A DNA stretch of 64,000 bases from Hufsiella arboris (lineage in GTDB: Bacteria; Bacteroidota; Bacteroidia; Sphingobacteriales; Sphingobacteriaceae). The first letter of the stretch is position 1, and every line of letters starts with the position of its first letter. The position numbers and the translations under genes are program-made. The notes beneath the pieces were generated by a model. The model saw nothing but the letters and a program-made list of their open reading frames with translations. It searched no databases and was not told the DNA's origin. Where the stretch lies: the NCBI RefSeq assembly GCF_009834875.1, contig NZ_WVHT01000002.1:124001-188000 (forward strand), given 5' to 3'. Of this stretch, positions 16,923 to 25,877 are shown one piece after another.

Positions 16923-18407
16923 TTAAAATCTGACACCAAGCGTCAGATAAAAATTGTTTGTTTTATTCTCCAGGGCTGCTGCAGGACTAATAGCATTCGC
17001 TGGCGAAATATCATACGTCGGATCTAAAGTGTAAGGATAATCGGTTCTTTTAGAAAACACATTAGTGTACGTAAAGTCTAACGATAGATTATTTTTACGA
17101 TATCCTAAACCTGCACTGTATGTTTCGATTGCACTGCCATTAAATTTTTCAGGATTCGGGCGATAATTATAACCTCCGCGAATGAAAAAATCGTCAAGCT
17201 TGCCTTCAATACCTACTCGTGTATTAACAGTCGATTTATAAAGATCTCTTAGATCGCGATTATCTGCCGATTCATCGTAGCCGGCATCTCCGTTGCCACT
17301 GATTTTCATCGAAGCGTAATCAACATACTCAATGTCGCCGGTAATAAAACCGTAATTTCCAAGGAAGAAAGCGAGTCCTCCGCTTGCGCGAAATGGAGTC
17401 GTCAGATCATAGTTAAATTCGTAATCTTCCGGCCCGTCGGTGTAAGTGTTGCTCTGAACGTAAGCGGTACGCATTCTGTAAGAAGTAACGTCATCAATGC
17501 TGTACCAGGTAGGAGTGTTAATCGATGCGCCAATCCTGACAAATTCAACCGGTTTGTATATTACGCCAAATTTTGCACTAAAGCCTGATCCTCTTGTGTC
17601 CTGGTCTACAGTGTAGTCGGTGTTATAATCAACATCGTCTACGAACTGATGGCCAGATTCTGAAAAAACATTAGTTGATCTGTAACGAAGACTATTAAAG
17701 GAAAGGCCAACACCTAAATAAAGCTTATTGCTGTAATTAGCACCTAACGCTAAATTAAATTCATTTTGTCCACCGGTGGTAGTTCGCTGGTTAATCTGCG
17801 TAGAATTTAAATCTGTGTTTGCCTCGTAAACCGGTGGTTGATTGGCTGCGGCGATATTGTCAAATAAATATTCACTATAGCCAAAAGATTGAGGTACTCC
17901 GTCAACCCCGAAATTCCGGGCTTGCTCGACCAGATAGTCGGCCAGATTGTTATTGGGATTAACACCACTATAATAAGTATTTTGATAAAAATCATTTGTG
18001 CGGCCATAAGAAACGCCGAAATTAAAACCTACAAAACCTTTGGTAAGGTCTGAGCCTTTTCTTTTAGAAGCTTTTCCAGCAAATACCAGCGAAACGTTAT
18101 TTAGATTAAATTGATTTTTGGTGTCACTATTATTAACATTAAAATAATTTGAATTAACTTTTGATGAGTTTACCTCAGGAGTTAAACTGAATTCAGATTT
18201 GGTAAAAAATCCAAGTCCAGCTGGATTAAATCCTACAGAACTGACATCACCGCCAACAGCTGTACCTGCGTTACCAATGGCTTTTATACGCGCTGAAGAA
18301 CCGGGTTCAAAAGTTGAGAAACGAAAAGCATCCTGACTGTATTGAGCATAGGAAGTTTGAGCAAACGCAACTATTGCGATTGCAATGGGCAAAAATTTAA
18401 CTTTCAT
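16923..18407 (-). CDS. OmpP1/FadL-family outer-membrane transporter
   Basis: A 494-residue protein with a signal peptide (to about residue 21) and an outer-membrane beta-barrel of the FadL type, which takes up long-chain fatty acids or other hydrophobic compounds. The N-terminal hatch region ARIKAIGNAGTAVGGDVSSVGFNPAGL carries the family NPAGL motif. Alternating aromatic/polar strands continue to a C-terminal FYLTLGVRF ending in Phe, as expected for BAM-inserted barrels. The Gly/Tyr-rich lipoprotein gene lies 20 bases upstream on the same strand and is probably cotranscribed. Confidence 0.87.
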   Translation of the reverse strand: MKVKFLPIAIAIVAFAQTSYAQYSQDAFRFSTFEPGSSARIKAIGNAGTAVGGDVSSVGFNPAGLGFFTKSEFSLTPEVNSSKVNSNYFNVNNSDTKNQFNLNNVSLVFAGKASKRKGSDLTKGFVGFNFGVSYGRTNDFYQNTYYSGVNPNNNLADYLVEQARNFGVDGVPQSFGYSEYLFDNIAAANQPPVYEANTDLNSTQINQRTTTGGQNEFNLALGANYSNKLYLGVGLSFNSLRYRSTNVFSESGHQFVDDVDYNTDYTVDQDTRGSGFSAKFGVIYKPVEFVRIGASINTPTWYSIDDVTSYRMRTAYVQSNTYTDGPEDYEFNYDLTTPFRASGGLAFFLGNYGFITGDIEYVDYASMKISGNGDAGYDESADNRDLRDLYKSTVNTRVGIEGKLDDFFIRGGYNYRPNPEKFNGSAIETYSAGLGYRKNNLSLDFTYTNVFSKRTDYPYTLDPTYDISPANAISPAAALENKTNNFYLTLGVRF

Positions 18408-18427
18408 AAAGGATGTTGAACTGATAA

Positions 18428-19348
18428 TTATCTTCCTCCGCGTGCTGGTCTTGATGAACCACTACTGCTTCCGCCGCCGCTGCTACTACCACCGCTGCTT
18501 CTGCCGCTGTCATACGAAGGGCTCGGTCTGCTAACTCCAGCATCTGGTCTGCTAACCGGTCTGTCTATATCACGGCTTGGACGATCGCCCTGTCTGCCGG
18601 AATTATTCGGTTGATTATCATTTACATCCTGGCGGGTTGGCCGTTGACGGGTTCCTGAAACGGCGTTTCCGTTTCTGTCAACAGTAGTTCCGGTGGCTCT
18701 TGGACGACCATAATTGCCATAACTTCCAGATGGAGTACCGTTACCGGTGTTTGGCCTTGCCCGATAATTAGGTGACGCATAAATCGGGCGATAATATCCG
18801 CCGCCACCGTAGCCATAACCATATCCACCGCCATAATAGCCGGGATAATAGTTATAATAAGAGTAAGGTCCCCAGAAGCCGGCACCATACGAATTGTAAC
18901 CGTAATAAGGATTATATCCGTAATATGGGCTGTAACCGTAACCAAGGCCTGAGCCAAAACCAATGCCGAAGCTTAAAGACAAGCCCGATCCATAATAGTA
19001 AGGATTATATCCGCCATTAAATCCCAGCCATGGATCGTATGCATAAGAACCATAATAAGGAGTTCTCCAATAGCTGTTTCCATAAAAACGGCTGAAACGC
19101 TGAGCGTAAGTTCCGTCTTCCGAATAGTAATCATCGTCATTACGGTCATCACCATAAAGCTGCTCGTCTGTACGATAGCTTTTTTCTTGTTTTGCGATGT
19201 ACTCTTTTTGCTCTTTCGCTTTCGTGGATGTGTAATAAACGTCGTCATCCGGTGTAGAAGTAGCTGTTTGAGCTAATTTACCGGTTGAGCAGGAAGCCAT
19301 CATTAATATGATAACGGCGGCTTCATATATCAGTAATTTTTTCAACAT
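18428..19348 (-). CDS. Gly/Tyr-rich low-complexity lipoprotein
   Basis: A 306-residue lipoprotein (lipobox MASCSTGK, Cys near residue 20), otherwise not recognised. It has an acidic Asp/Glu/Tyr segment at about 55-85, a long Gly-Tyr-Pro-rich middle at about 95-195 made of irregular YGYSPYYGYNPYYGYN-type repeats, and an Arg/Gly/Ser-rich C-terminus with runs of Gly and Ser. Such compositions suggest an unstructured or self-associating surface protein. It precedes the FadL-type barrel gene by 20 bases. The open frames on the other strand here are by-products of this composition. Confidence 0.75.
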   Translation of the reverse strand: MLKKLLIYEAAVIILMMASCSTGKLAQTATSTPDDDVYYTSTKAKEQKEYIAKQEKSYRTDEQLYGDDRNDDDYYSEDGTYAQRFSRFYGNSYWRTPYYGSYAYDPWLGFNGGYNPYYYGSGLSLSFGIGFGSGLGYGYSPYYGYNPYYGYNSYGAGFWGPYSYYNYYPGYYGGGYGYGYGGGGYYRPIYASPNYRARPNTGNGTPSGSYGNYGRPRATGTTVDRNGNAVSGTRQRPTRQDVNDNQPNNSGRQGDRPSRDIDRPVSRPDAGVSRPSPSYDSGRSSGGSSSGGGSSSGSSRPARGGR

Positions 19349-19443
19349 GATGGGTATGTTTAAGAGAATTAAATGTTAGACGACGGAAAGTTGCAATGGT
19401 TGCATCGACCTTTTAATAAATTCGAATACATCAGCTAGTTTTA

Positions 19444-19451
19444 TAACTTTG
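19444..19451 (+). promoter_or_regulatory. Possible -7 element of the proS operon
   Basis: TAACTTTG matches TAnnTTTG, 51 bases before ATG 19503. No TTG at the usual -33 distance was found. Confidence 0.4.
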
Positions 19452-19502
19452 TCGCCTGAACAAATTTCATATAAAAGTACAAAAAATATTCCAAAATATC
19501 AT

Positions 19503-20975
19503 ATGAGCAAAGGTATAACTAGCAGAGCCGAAGATTATTCACAATGGTATAATGAACTGGTAGCCAAGGCCGATCTGGCTGAACACTCGGCAGTGCGGGG
19601 ATGTATGGTAATTAAGCCATACGGCTATTCAATCTGGGAGAAAATGCAGGCAGCTCTCGACAAAATGTTTAAGGACACAGGCCATACCAATGCTTATTTT
19701 CCGCTGTTTATACCTAAATCATTCTTTACTAAAGAAGCCTCACATGTTGAGGGTTTTGCTACAGAATGTGCAGTTGTTACACACTATCGTCTTAAAAATG
19801 ATGGAAACGGCAACATAATAGTTGATGAAGACGCCAAATTGGAAGAAGAACTGATAGTAAGGCCGACTTCAGAAACGATCATTTGGAACACTTACCGGGG
19901 TTGGGTGCAATCTTATCGCGATCTGCCGATTTTGGTCAATCAATGGGCTAACGTAGTAAGATGGGAAATGCGTACGCGCCTGTTTTTGCGTACTGCCGAA
20001 TTTCTTTGGCAGGAAGGACACACAGCTCATGCAACCTCCGGGGAAGCTATTGAAGAAGCGGAGCGCATGCTGGAAGTTTATGCCGATTTCGCTGAGAACT
20101 GGCTTGCCGTGCCTGTAATACGGGGAATAAAAACGCCTAATGAACGTTTTGCAGGCGCTGTTGAAACATATTGTATTGAAGCGTTGATGCAGGATGGAAA
20201 AGCGCTCCAGGCTGGAACCTCCCACTTTCTCGGACAAAATTTTGCAAAAGCGTTTGATGTAAAGTTTACGAGCAAAGAGGGAAAGCTTGAACATGTTTGG
20301 GCGACTTCATGGGGCGTTTCCACCCGGTTGGTCGGTGCGTTGATTATGTCGCATTCGGATGACCAGGGCCTTGTTTTGCCTCCTAAACTGGCACCTATAC
20401 AAGTAGTAATCGTTCCAATTCATAAAACAGACGACGATCTTGCGCGTATCGGTCAATTTGCTGACGGTCTGATTGCAAAACTAAAATCGAAGAATATCTC
20501 TGTAAAATATGACGACCGCGACACACAGCGGCCGGGATTTAAGTTTGCCGAATACGAGATGAAAGGTGTGCCAGTGCGCATAGCTTTGGGTGCACGCGAC
20601 CTGGAAAACAATACAGTAGAAATCGCCCGTCGGGATACCCGCGAAAAACAAACGATATCACAGGAGGGACTCGATCTATATATCGAAAATCTACTAACAG
20701 AAATACAACAGAACATATATAACAAAGCGCTTGAGTTCAGAACCCAAAATACCCGTGAAGCAAACTCTTACGAGGAATTTAAAAAGGCTTTGGATGAAAC
20801 ACCTGGATTTATCTCCGCGCACTGGGACGGAACACCGGAAACCGAACAAAAAATAAAGGAGGAAACAAAAGCCACTATACGCTGCATTCCGTTAAATAAC
20901 AAAAAAGAAGAAGGAGTGTGTATTTATTCGGGAAAACCTTCATCGCAACGCGTGTTGTTTGCACGGGCATACTAG
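19503..20975 (+). CDS. proS: Prolyl-tRNA synthetase, archaeal/eukaryotic type
   Basis: A 490-residue class II synthetase that charges tRNA-Pro. Motif 2 ([42 protein letters not shown]) and motif 3 regions are clear, as is [21 protein letters not shown]. It lacks the editing insertion of the long bacterial type and ends in [16 protein letters not shown], the C-terminal extension ending in Tyr of the archaeal-like (type 3) enzymes, which many Bacteroidota use. ATG 19503 ([20 protein letters not shown]) is preferred to a TTG at 19449. The MutS-like gene follows after six bases. Confidence 0.96.
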   Translation: MSKGITSRAEDYSQWYNELVAKADLAEHSAVRGCMVIKPYGYSIWEKMQAALDKMFKDTGHTNAYFPLFIPKSFFTKEASHVEGFATECAVVTHYRLKNDGNGNIIVDEDAKLEEELIVRPTSETIIWNTYRGWVQSYRDLPILVNQWANVVRWEMRTRLFLRTAEFLWQEGHTAHATSGEAIEEAERMLEVYADFAENWLAVPVIRGIKTPNERFAGAVETYCIEALMQDGKALQAGTSHFLGQNFAKAFDVKFTSKEGKLEHVWATSWGVSTRLVGALIMSHSDDQGLVLPPKLAPIQVVIVPIHKTDDDLARIGQFADGLIAKLKSKNISVKYDDRDTQRPGFKFAEYEMKGVPVRIALGARDLENNTVEIARRDTREKQTISQEGLDLYIENLLTEIQQNIYNKALEFRTQNTREANSYEEFKKALDETPGFISAHWDGTPETEQKIKEETKATIRCIPLNNKKEEGVCIYSGKPSSQRVLFARAY

Positions 20976-20981
20976 TAATTA

Positions 20982-22787
20982 ATGGACGCTTCTACTGAAA
21001 AATACTACCGGGAGCGTATTGCCTTAGCGGAGGATAAAATTAAAAAGGAGCGGAAGTTTGTTAACGGCTATTCATTCCTTAGGCTTTTTATGATCCTTGC
21101 CGGCATAGCGTTAACCGGTTTGGCTATAAAGCATGAGAATATTTTGCTTACCGAATTGGCAATAATTGCAACTTTTATTGCGTTTGCAATTGTCGTTCGT
21201 GTTCAGGTTACGCATATTAAACTACGTGATTATCACACTACTTTCAGACAGGTTAATGAAAATGAGTTGAACTGTTTAGCGGGAAAAGCAAACAGCTATT
21301 CATGCGGTGCAGAGTTTGCAAATGATTTGCATCCATACACATCTGATCTGGATATTTTTGGTAAGAAATCGTTATTCGCTCTGTTAAACCGGTGTTCTAC
21401 AAGGGGCGCTAATCTTTTATTGGCGAGCTGGTTAAGGAATCCGGCTGAAGTAAATGAGGTTGAAAAAAGACAAGAACTCGTCAAGGTATTAGCTTCAGAC
21501 GGAGAATGGATTCAGAAATTTCAAGCTACACTGATTTCCGATGAAGCGGAGGTTGATCTTAACCGCTTATTTTCTTCTCTTAAAGCATTTCCGGCTGGAC
21601 TGGACTCCTGTACCGCAATCTTTGTAAAGTTGTCGCCATTAATATTTTTCATTTCTGCGGCACTTTCTTTTTTCTTCTACCAGGCCCTGATAGTTCTTTT
21701 CATTACAGGATTATCCAATATTTTTCTGGTAGTTTATTTTTTGCCGAGAATCGCAAAGGCTTCCAGAATTACCGGCAAGATAAGTTCGGATATGTATCGC
21801 TATTCGGGCGCCTTTATGCTGATGGAATCAAATCCAGCTATCGCAGCATTGCTTGCAAAAGGGCTGGAAGGCTCCGGTGCTGACTCAGTAACAGTTTCAA
21901 AAGAAGTAAAAAGACTTGCTGCCATTTCTGCGAGGCTTGATGTTGGCGCTATTCCTTTAATCGGGCCGCTCCTTAATATTTTCATGGCCTGGAATGTTCG
22001 CCACTTTTCTACACTGGCAAAATGGGTGGAAGAAAATAAGGGATTGCTTCCGGAAGCTTTCGCGGTATTAGCGGAAACAGAGGCATTGTTAAGCCTTAGT
22101 GTTTTATATAGAAACCACCCCGATTGGGTTTTTCCAACGGTGGTGTCTCAATCTCCCGCTATGACTGCTGTGCAGTTAGGCCATCCGCTCATTAGAGATA
22201 ATGTACGTGTTTATAACGATTTTTCGCTTGGAGATACTGGCCATATCGACATCATTACCGGCTCGAATATGGCGGGTAAAAGTACATTTCTCCGAACCAT
22301 TGGAATTAATGCGGTTTTGGCGTTAGCTGGTGCGCCCGTTTGTGCGCGTTCGATGCAACTTAGCTCATTCCAAGTATTCACTTACATGCGAATTAAGGAT
22401 TCGGTAAACGATGACATTTCTACGTTTAAGGCAGAACTCAACCGTTTGAAATATCTGTTTCAATACATAAGCGAAAATCAGCATGTATATTTTTTGATAG
22501 ATGAAATGCTGCGCGGCACCAACTCGGCGGATAAATACAGGGGCTCAAAAGCTATAATTGAAAAACTTATCAGTATGCAGGGGATAGGGATGGTGGCTAC
22601 TCACGACCTGGAAATTTCAAGACTTGAGGCTACGCATGAAGGTTATGTGCGTAACTATTACTTCGACATCCAGGTTGATAATGACGATATGTATTTTGAT
22701 TACAAGTTGAAGCACGGAATCTGCAAAACTTTTAACGCGTCGTTATTGCTGAAAAATATTGGGATCAATATAAACAAAATCGTTTAA
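20982..22787 (+). CDS. Membrane-anchored MutS-like ATPase
   Basis: A 601-residue protein. The C-terminal third is a MutS ABC-type ATPase domain: Walker A GSNMAGKST near residue 426, Walker B FLIDEMLRGTNS near 503, and the H-loop ATHDLE after it. The middle looks like the MutS core/lever helices. Unlike MutS or MutS2 it has two hydrophobic hairpins, about residues 30-80 and 213-257, and no N-terminal mismatch-binding domain or C-terminal Smr domain. Related proteins are common in Bacteroidota and are often labelled MutS, but mismatch repair by a membrane protein is unlikely. Six bases separate it from proS. Confidence 0.85.
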   Translation: MDASTEKYYRERIALAEDKIKKERKFVNGYSFLRLFMILAGIALTGLAIKHENILLTELAIIATFIAFAIVVRVQVTHIKLRDYHTTFRQVNENELNCLAGKANSYSCGAEFANDLHPYTSDLDIFGKKSLFALLNRCSTRGANLLLASWLRNPAEVNEVEKRQELVKVLASDGEWIQKFQATLISDEAEVDLNRLFSSLKAFPAGLDSCTAIFVKLSPLIFFISAALSFFFYQALIVLFITGLSNIFLVVYFLPRIAKASRITGKISSDMYRYSGAFMLMESNPAIAALLAKGLEGSGADSVTVSKEVKRLAAISARLDVGAIPLIGPLLNIFMAWNVRHFSTLAKWVEENKGLLPEAFAVLAETEALLSLSVLYRNHPDWVFPTVVSQSPAMTAVQLGHPLIRDNVRVYNDFSLGDTGHIDIITGSNMAGKSTFLRTIGINAVLALAGAPVCARSMQLSSFQVFTYMRIKDSVNDDISTFKAELNRLKYLFQYISENQHVYFLIDEMLRGTNSADKYRGSKAIIEKLISMQGIGMVATHDLEISRLEATHEGYVRNYYFDIQVDNDDMYFDYKLKHGICKTFNASLLLKNIGININKIV

Positions 22788-22818
22788 AACCAGCAGGCCG
22801 GAATAATGTTGTCGATTC

Positions 22819-23292
22819 ATGGAAAACGAGCAAATAATCCGTAAAGAATTAGCTGACATGATCAATAAGGGCAATGCTCACGCCACGTTTGAAGATGCCG
22901 TAAAAAACATTTCAAAAGAAAACCGAACAAAAGTTCCTGAAAAACTTCCTTATTCCCTCTGGCAGCTCATCGAACATATTCGCATTGCCCAATGGGATAT
23001 CATTGAATTCTGCAAAAATCCCGACCATCAATCGCCGGAATGGCCAAAGGAGTATTGGGTCGATAATTTGGAACCGACAGATGAGCAGTGGAATAATACT
23101 TTAAATACGATACGCCAGGATCGTAACGACTTTCTTGAGTACTTAGCTGACCTGAACAACCATCTCTATAAGCCTTTTAATCATGGAAACGGGCAAAATC
23201 TGTTGCGTGAAGCCATGCTGATTTCAGACCACAATGCTTATCACACTGGTGAAATTATTATTTTACGCAGGCTTCTAAACGATTGGAAATAA
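22819..23292 (+). CDS. DinB-fold protein
   Basis: A 157-residue four-helix-bundle protein of the DinB/YfiT group, which bind a divalent metal through three histidines. Candidates here are H47-type His in LWQLIEHIRIAQWD and two in SDHNAYHTGEIIILRRLL. Members act as thiol-dependent S-transferases or are of unknown role. It lies 31 bases behind the MutS-like gene and its TAA overlaps the ATG of the small gene that follows, so the run proS to 23480 is probably one transcript. Confidence 0.83.
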   Translation: MENEQIIRKELADMINKGNAHATFEDAVKNISKENRTKVPEKLPYSLWQLIEHIRIAQWDIIEFCKNPDHQSPEWPKEYWVDNLEPTDEQWNNTLNTIRQDRNDFLEYLADLNNHLYKPFNHGNGQNLLREAMLISDHNAYHTGEIIILRRLLNDWK

Positions 23293-23480
23293 TGGCGGGC
23301 TATTTTTCCTTATTAATAGATGATGAACCTGTAACTTTTGAAAAAAACAGGGTAATAGCTATCGAGCCGTCGTTTAATGGCACTAAAATTATTTTACAGG
23401 CTTCCCATAGCGAGGAGGAACCGATAATATATTTTAGTAAAGAGCCCTATGAACAAGTCATGAAAGCATATACCTCTTGA
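23292..23480 (+). CDS. Small protein of unknown function
   Basis: A 62-residue protein, not recognised. Its ATG overlaps the stop codon of the DinB-fold gene (TAATG), an arrangement that favours translational coupling. The sequence (start MAGYFSLLIDDEPVTFEKN) is mixed alpha/beta in character, acidic, and has no cysteine, signal peptide or membrane segment. Confidence 0.55.
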   Translation: MAGYFSLLIDDEPVTFEKNRVIAIEPSFNGTKIILQASHSEEEPIIYFSKEPYEQVMKAYTS

Positions 23481-23491
23481 TGGTCTAAGGC

Positions 23492-23842
23492 TTAATAGCG
23501 CTTTTTGTAATCATCATTGTCGGGGCGGCGGTTATAACCTCCTCCACTTGACGGACGTCTGTTGTTGTCGAATCTGCCGCCCGGTTTGCTGCGGTTGTCG
23601 GCTTTTGGATCTGATTTTTTCACGCCTATTTTACGGCCATAAATTTCAATTCCGTCAAGTTCCTGGATGGCTTTTTCAGCTTCTTCATCGTTAGGCATTT
23701 CTACAAAGCCATAACCTTTACTCTTGCCTGTTTCCTTGTCTAAAATTAATTTGGCAGTTTCAACTGATCCGTATTCACGGAATGTTTCTTCCAGGTCTGC
23801 TTGCGTCATCTGAAACGGCAAACCTCCAATAAAAATGTTCAT
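23492..23842 (-). CDS. RRM-domain RNA-binding protein
   Basis: A 116-residue protein. Residues 1-80 form one RNA recognition motif, with RNP-2 IFIGGL at residues 3-8 and RNP-1 KGYGFVEM near residue 43. The tail (about 85-116) is rich in Arg, Gly, Asn and Asp (RFDNNRRPSSGGGYNRR), like the RGG-type tails of the small cyanobacterial and Bacteroidota RNA-binding proteins. It probably binds mRNA in the cytosol; targets are unknown. Many Bacteroidota carry several copies. It stands alone. Confidence 0.92.
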   Translation of the reverse strand: MNIFIGGLPFQMTQADLEETFREYGSVETAKLILDKETGKSKGYGFVEMPNDEEAEKAIQELDGIEIYGRKIGVKKSDPKADNRSKPGGRFDNNRRPSSGGGYNRRPDNDDYKKRY

Positions 23843-24028
23843 TTTGTGGGACTAAAAAAGTGTAAGCGAATTTAATGATAAATTGTTTTATAAGATTGAA
23901 TAAATTTTAATAAAAAGGAAAAATATTTTTAATCAGCTAGCTGTTAAAAATACCGTCGAATAAATATAGCAAATTTGATATTTATAATTTAATCTGTGAC
24001 ATTAGCGATTCTTAACCAATTGTTCAAA

Positions 24029-24835
24029 ATGCAAAATAAAACTTCAGTAACGCTACATTATGTTTTACGTGTCGCTGTTGCCATGTGTTTTATTGGTCAC
24101 GGAATATTTGGCCTTTTAACCAAGCCGATATGGTTTAATTACTTTGAGGTATTTAATATCGGCCACCATTCAGCTGCTATCTGGATGCCCATAATTGGTT
24201 CTTTTGATATACTACTCGGCGTCATAATGTTGTTTTATCCGGTTAATGCAATTGCTGGTTGGCTGATTTTATGGGGATTGTTTACTGCTTTACTCCGGCC
24301 TTTATCCGGTGAACCCTTCGCTGAATTTATAGAACGTGCTGGAAATTACGGTGCCCCATTAGCCTTACTATTAATGAGCGGGAAAATATTTCGTTCGCCC
24401 GGAGAATGGTTTAAGCCTATAAAAATACCAGATACGAACAGATACGATAAACGGTTTTATTTGTGTTTACGGGTAGGCGCCTTTTTATTACTGGCAGGGC
24501 ACGCGTGGCTAAATCTAATTGATAAACCGGGCTTATTAGCTCAATATCACTACCTGGGCTTTAACAATGTCGAATATGTTGCACGAATAGCCGGTTTAAC
24601 CGAGCTGTTATTTTCATTTATTGTGTTACTATTTCCGGTTAAACCGCTATTGATAATTATTCTAATTTGGAAAGTTGGTACTGAACTTTTTTATCCTCAT
24701 TTTATGCCAGTAGAATGGGTAGAGCGCGGCGGAAGTTACGCGTTGCTTATCTGCTTATACTTGACTTCACCCGCCTTAAAAGTGTCTTTCGATATGTTTA
24801 GAGGCAGTATAGACAGCCCGCCGATAGCCAATTAA
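24029..24835 (+). CDS. Internally duplicated DoxX-like membrane protein
   Basis: A 268-residue inner-membrane protein with about eight hydrophobic segments. It is two copies of one domain: G23-H24 of the first half (CFIGHGIFGLL) matches G157-H158 of the second (LLAGHAWLNLI), and E102-R-A-G-N-Y107 matches E232-R-G-G-S-Y237, an offset of 130-134 residues. The four-helix layout with a GH in helix 1 resembles DoxX/MauE-like proteins, some of which serve thiol or quinone redox. ATG 24029 chosen; a GTG at 23996 would add 11 residues. It heads a three-gene run with a beta-barrel and a haloperoxidase-type protein. Confidence 0.75.
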   Translation: MQNKTSVTLHYVLRVAVAMCFIGHGIFGLLTKPIWFNYFEVFNIGHHSAAIWMPIIGSFDILLGVIMLFYPVNAIAGWLILWGLFTALLRPLSGEPFAEFIERAGNYGAPLALLLMSGKIFRSPGEWFKPIKIPDTNRYDKRFYLCLRVGAFLLLAGHAWLNLIDKPGLLAQYHYLGFNNVEYVARIAGLTELLFSFIVLLFPVKPLLIIILIWKVGTELFYPHFMPVEWVERGGSYALLICLYLTSPALKVSFDMFRGSIDSPPIAN

Positions 24836-24915
24836 TCATATTTGCATTTTTATTTTTTTTAGATACATTTGACACGTAACACAATTGTTGCAACCAAAAT
24901 AAAACCATTTCATTT

Positions 24916-25875
24916 GTGAGTAAAATTTTACCTAAGCGGATTAAACTTAAGGGTCTTTTATGTATTTGTTTTGCTGCATTTTCAATTAATGCAAAAGCTC
25001 AAACAGAGGCCGACGCCATCATGATACCGAAAAACTATTTCTGCGTAGGCGGTATGTACAGCTACAGCAGTTGGAACGAATACTGGGAGGGCACTTTTAA
25101 GCGTGACAACCAGAACATCGGCACGCTATCGGTTCAAACAGCTGGGGTGATGGCAAATTATGGAATAAACGATCGCCTTAATGTCATAGCTGGATTGCCA
25201 TACGTTACAACCCGCGCCACGGCAGGGACGTTAGCTGGTATGAATGGATTTCAGGATCTGACCGCTTCAGTAAAATGGATGCCGGTAGAAACGAAATTAG
25301 GCAAAGGACTTTTTTCTTTCTATGGAATTGGATCGATCGTATTGCCTTTAAATGATTACGTCGCAGATTTTTTACCGATGTCGATCGGTCTGCATTGCAA
25401 AAGTTTTATGGCAAGGGCTATGGTTGACTATCAATTAAATTCGTTGTTCTTCACAGGTTCTGGCCAGTATATTAATCGTAGTAACATTACAATAGACAGG
25501 AATACTTACTACACCACAAGACTTATTTATAGTAATGAAGTTGCTATGCCTGACGGGGCTGTATTTAACTTCAGAACAGGCTACAGAAGTCAAAAGCTTA
25601 TTGCAGAAGCAATTTTAGAGAGCGGCACTACATTGGGTGGATTTGATATCCGCAAGAATGACATGCCATTCCCAAGTAATAAAATGAATTCTACTACAGC
25701 CGGCGTCAATTTTAAATACTCCATGGATTTTGGTTTGGAATTTACGGGAGGAGCCAACTATGTTGTTGCCGGAAGGAACGTCGGCCAAAGCAGTATGGTG
25801 CATGCCGGAGTTTACTATTTGTTTGACATCGGCAAGAAAACTAAGGAGACGAAAAAAGAAGAAAGCGAAAATTGA
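24916..25875 (+). CDS. Outer-membrane beta-barrel protein
   Basis: A 319-residue exported protein beginning at a GTG (24916), which gives the only reading with a proper signal peptide (hydrophobic LLCICFAAFSINAKAQ, cleavage near residue 29). The mature part has many amphipathic strands (GVMANYGINDRLNVIAGLPY, LFSFYGIGSIVLPL, FKYSMDFGLEFTGGANYVVA), like transporter barrels grouped with the MetA-pathway family. The last strands end before a Lys/Glu-rich tail. The stop TGA lies two bases before the ATG of the haloperoxidase-type gene, indicating coupled expression. Substrate unknown. Confidence 0.72.
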   Translation: MSKILPKRIKLKGLLCICFAAFSINAKAQTEADAIMIPKNYFCVGGMYSYSSWNEYWEGTFKRDNQNIGTLSVQTAGVMANYGINDRLNVIAGLPYVTTRATAGTLAGMNGFQDLTASVKWMPVETKLGKGLFSFYGIGSIVLPLNDYVADFLPMSIGLHCKSFMARAMVDYQLNSLFFTGSGQYINRSNITIDRNTYYTTRLIYSNEVAMPDGAVFNFRTGYRSQKLIAEAILESGTTLGGFDIRKNDMPFPSNKMNSTTAGVNFKYSMDFGLEFTGGANYVVAGRNVGQSSMVHAGVYYLFDIGKKTKETKKEESEN

Positions 25876-25877
25876 TT

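Noticed and set aside
18622-19248. Several long open frames, some His/Thr/Ile-rich, on both strands over the Gly/Tyr-rich lipoprotein gene
   Set aside because: They are by-products of the repetitive GC-biased codons of the lipoprotein gene; none has a family match, signal or sensible start.
23492-23842. Eukaryote-like RRM gene as contamination or recent transfer
   Set aside because: Single-RRM proteins with Gly/Arg-rich tails are a normal part of Bacteroidota genomes and base composition matches the surroundings.
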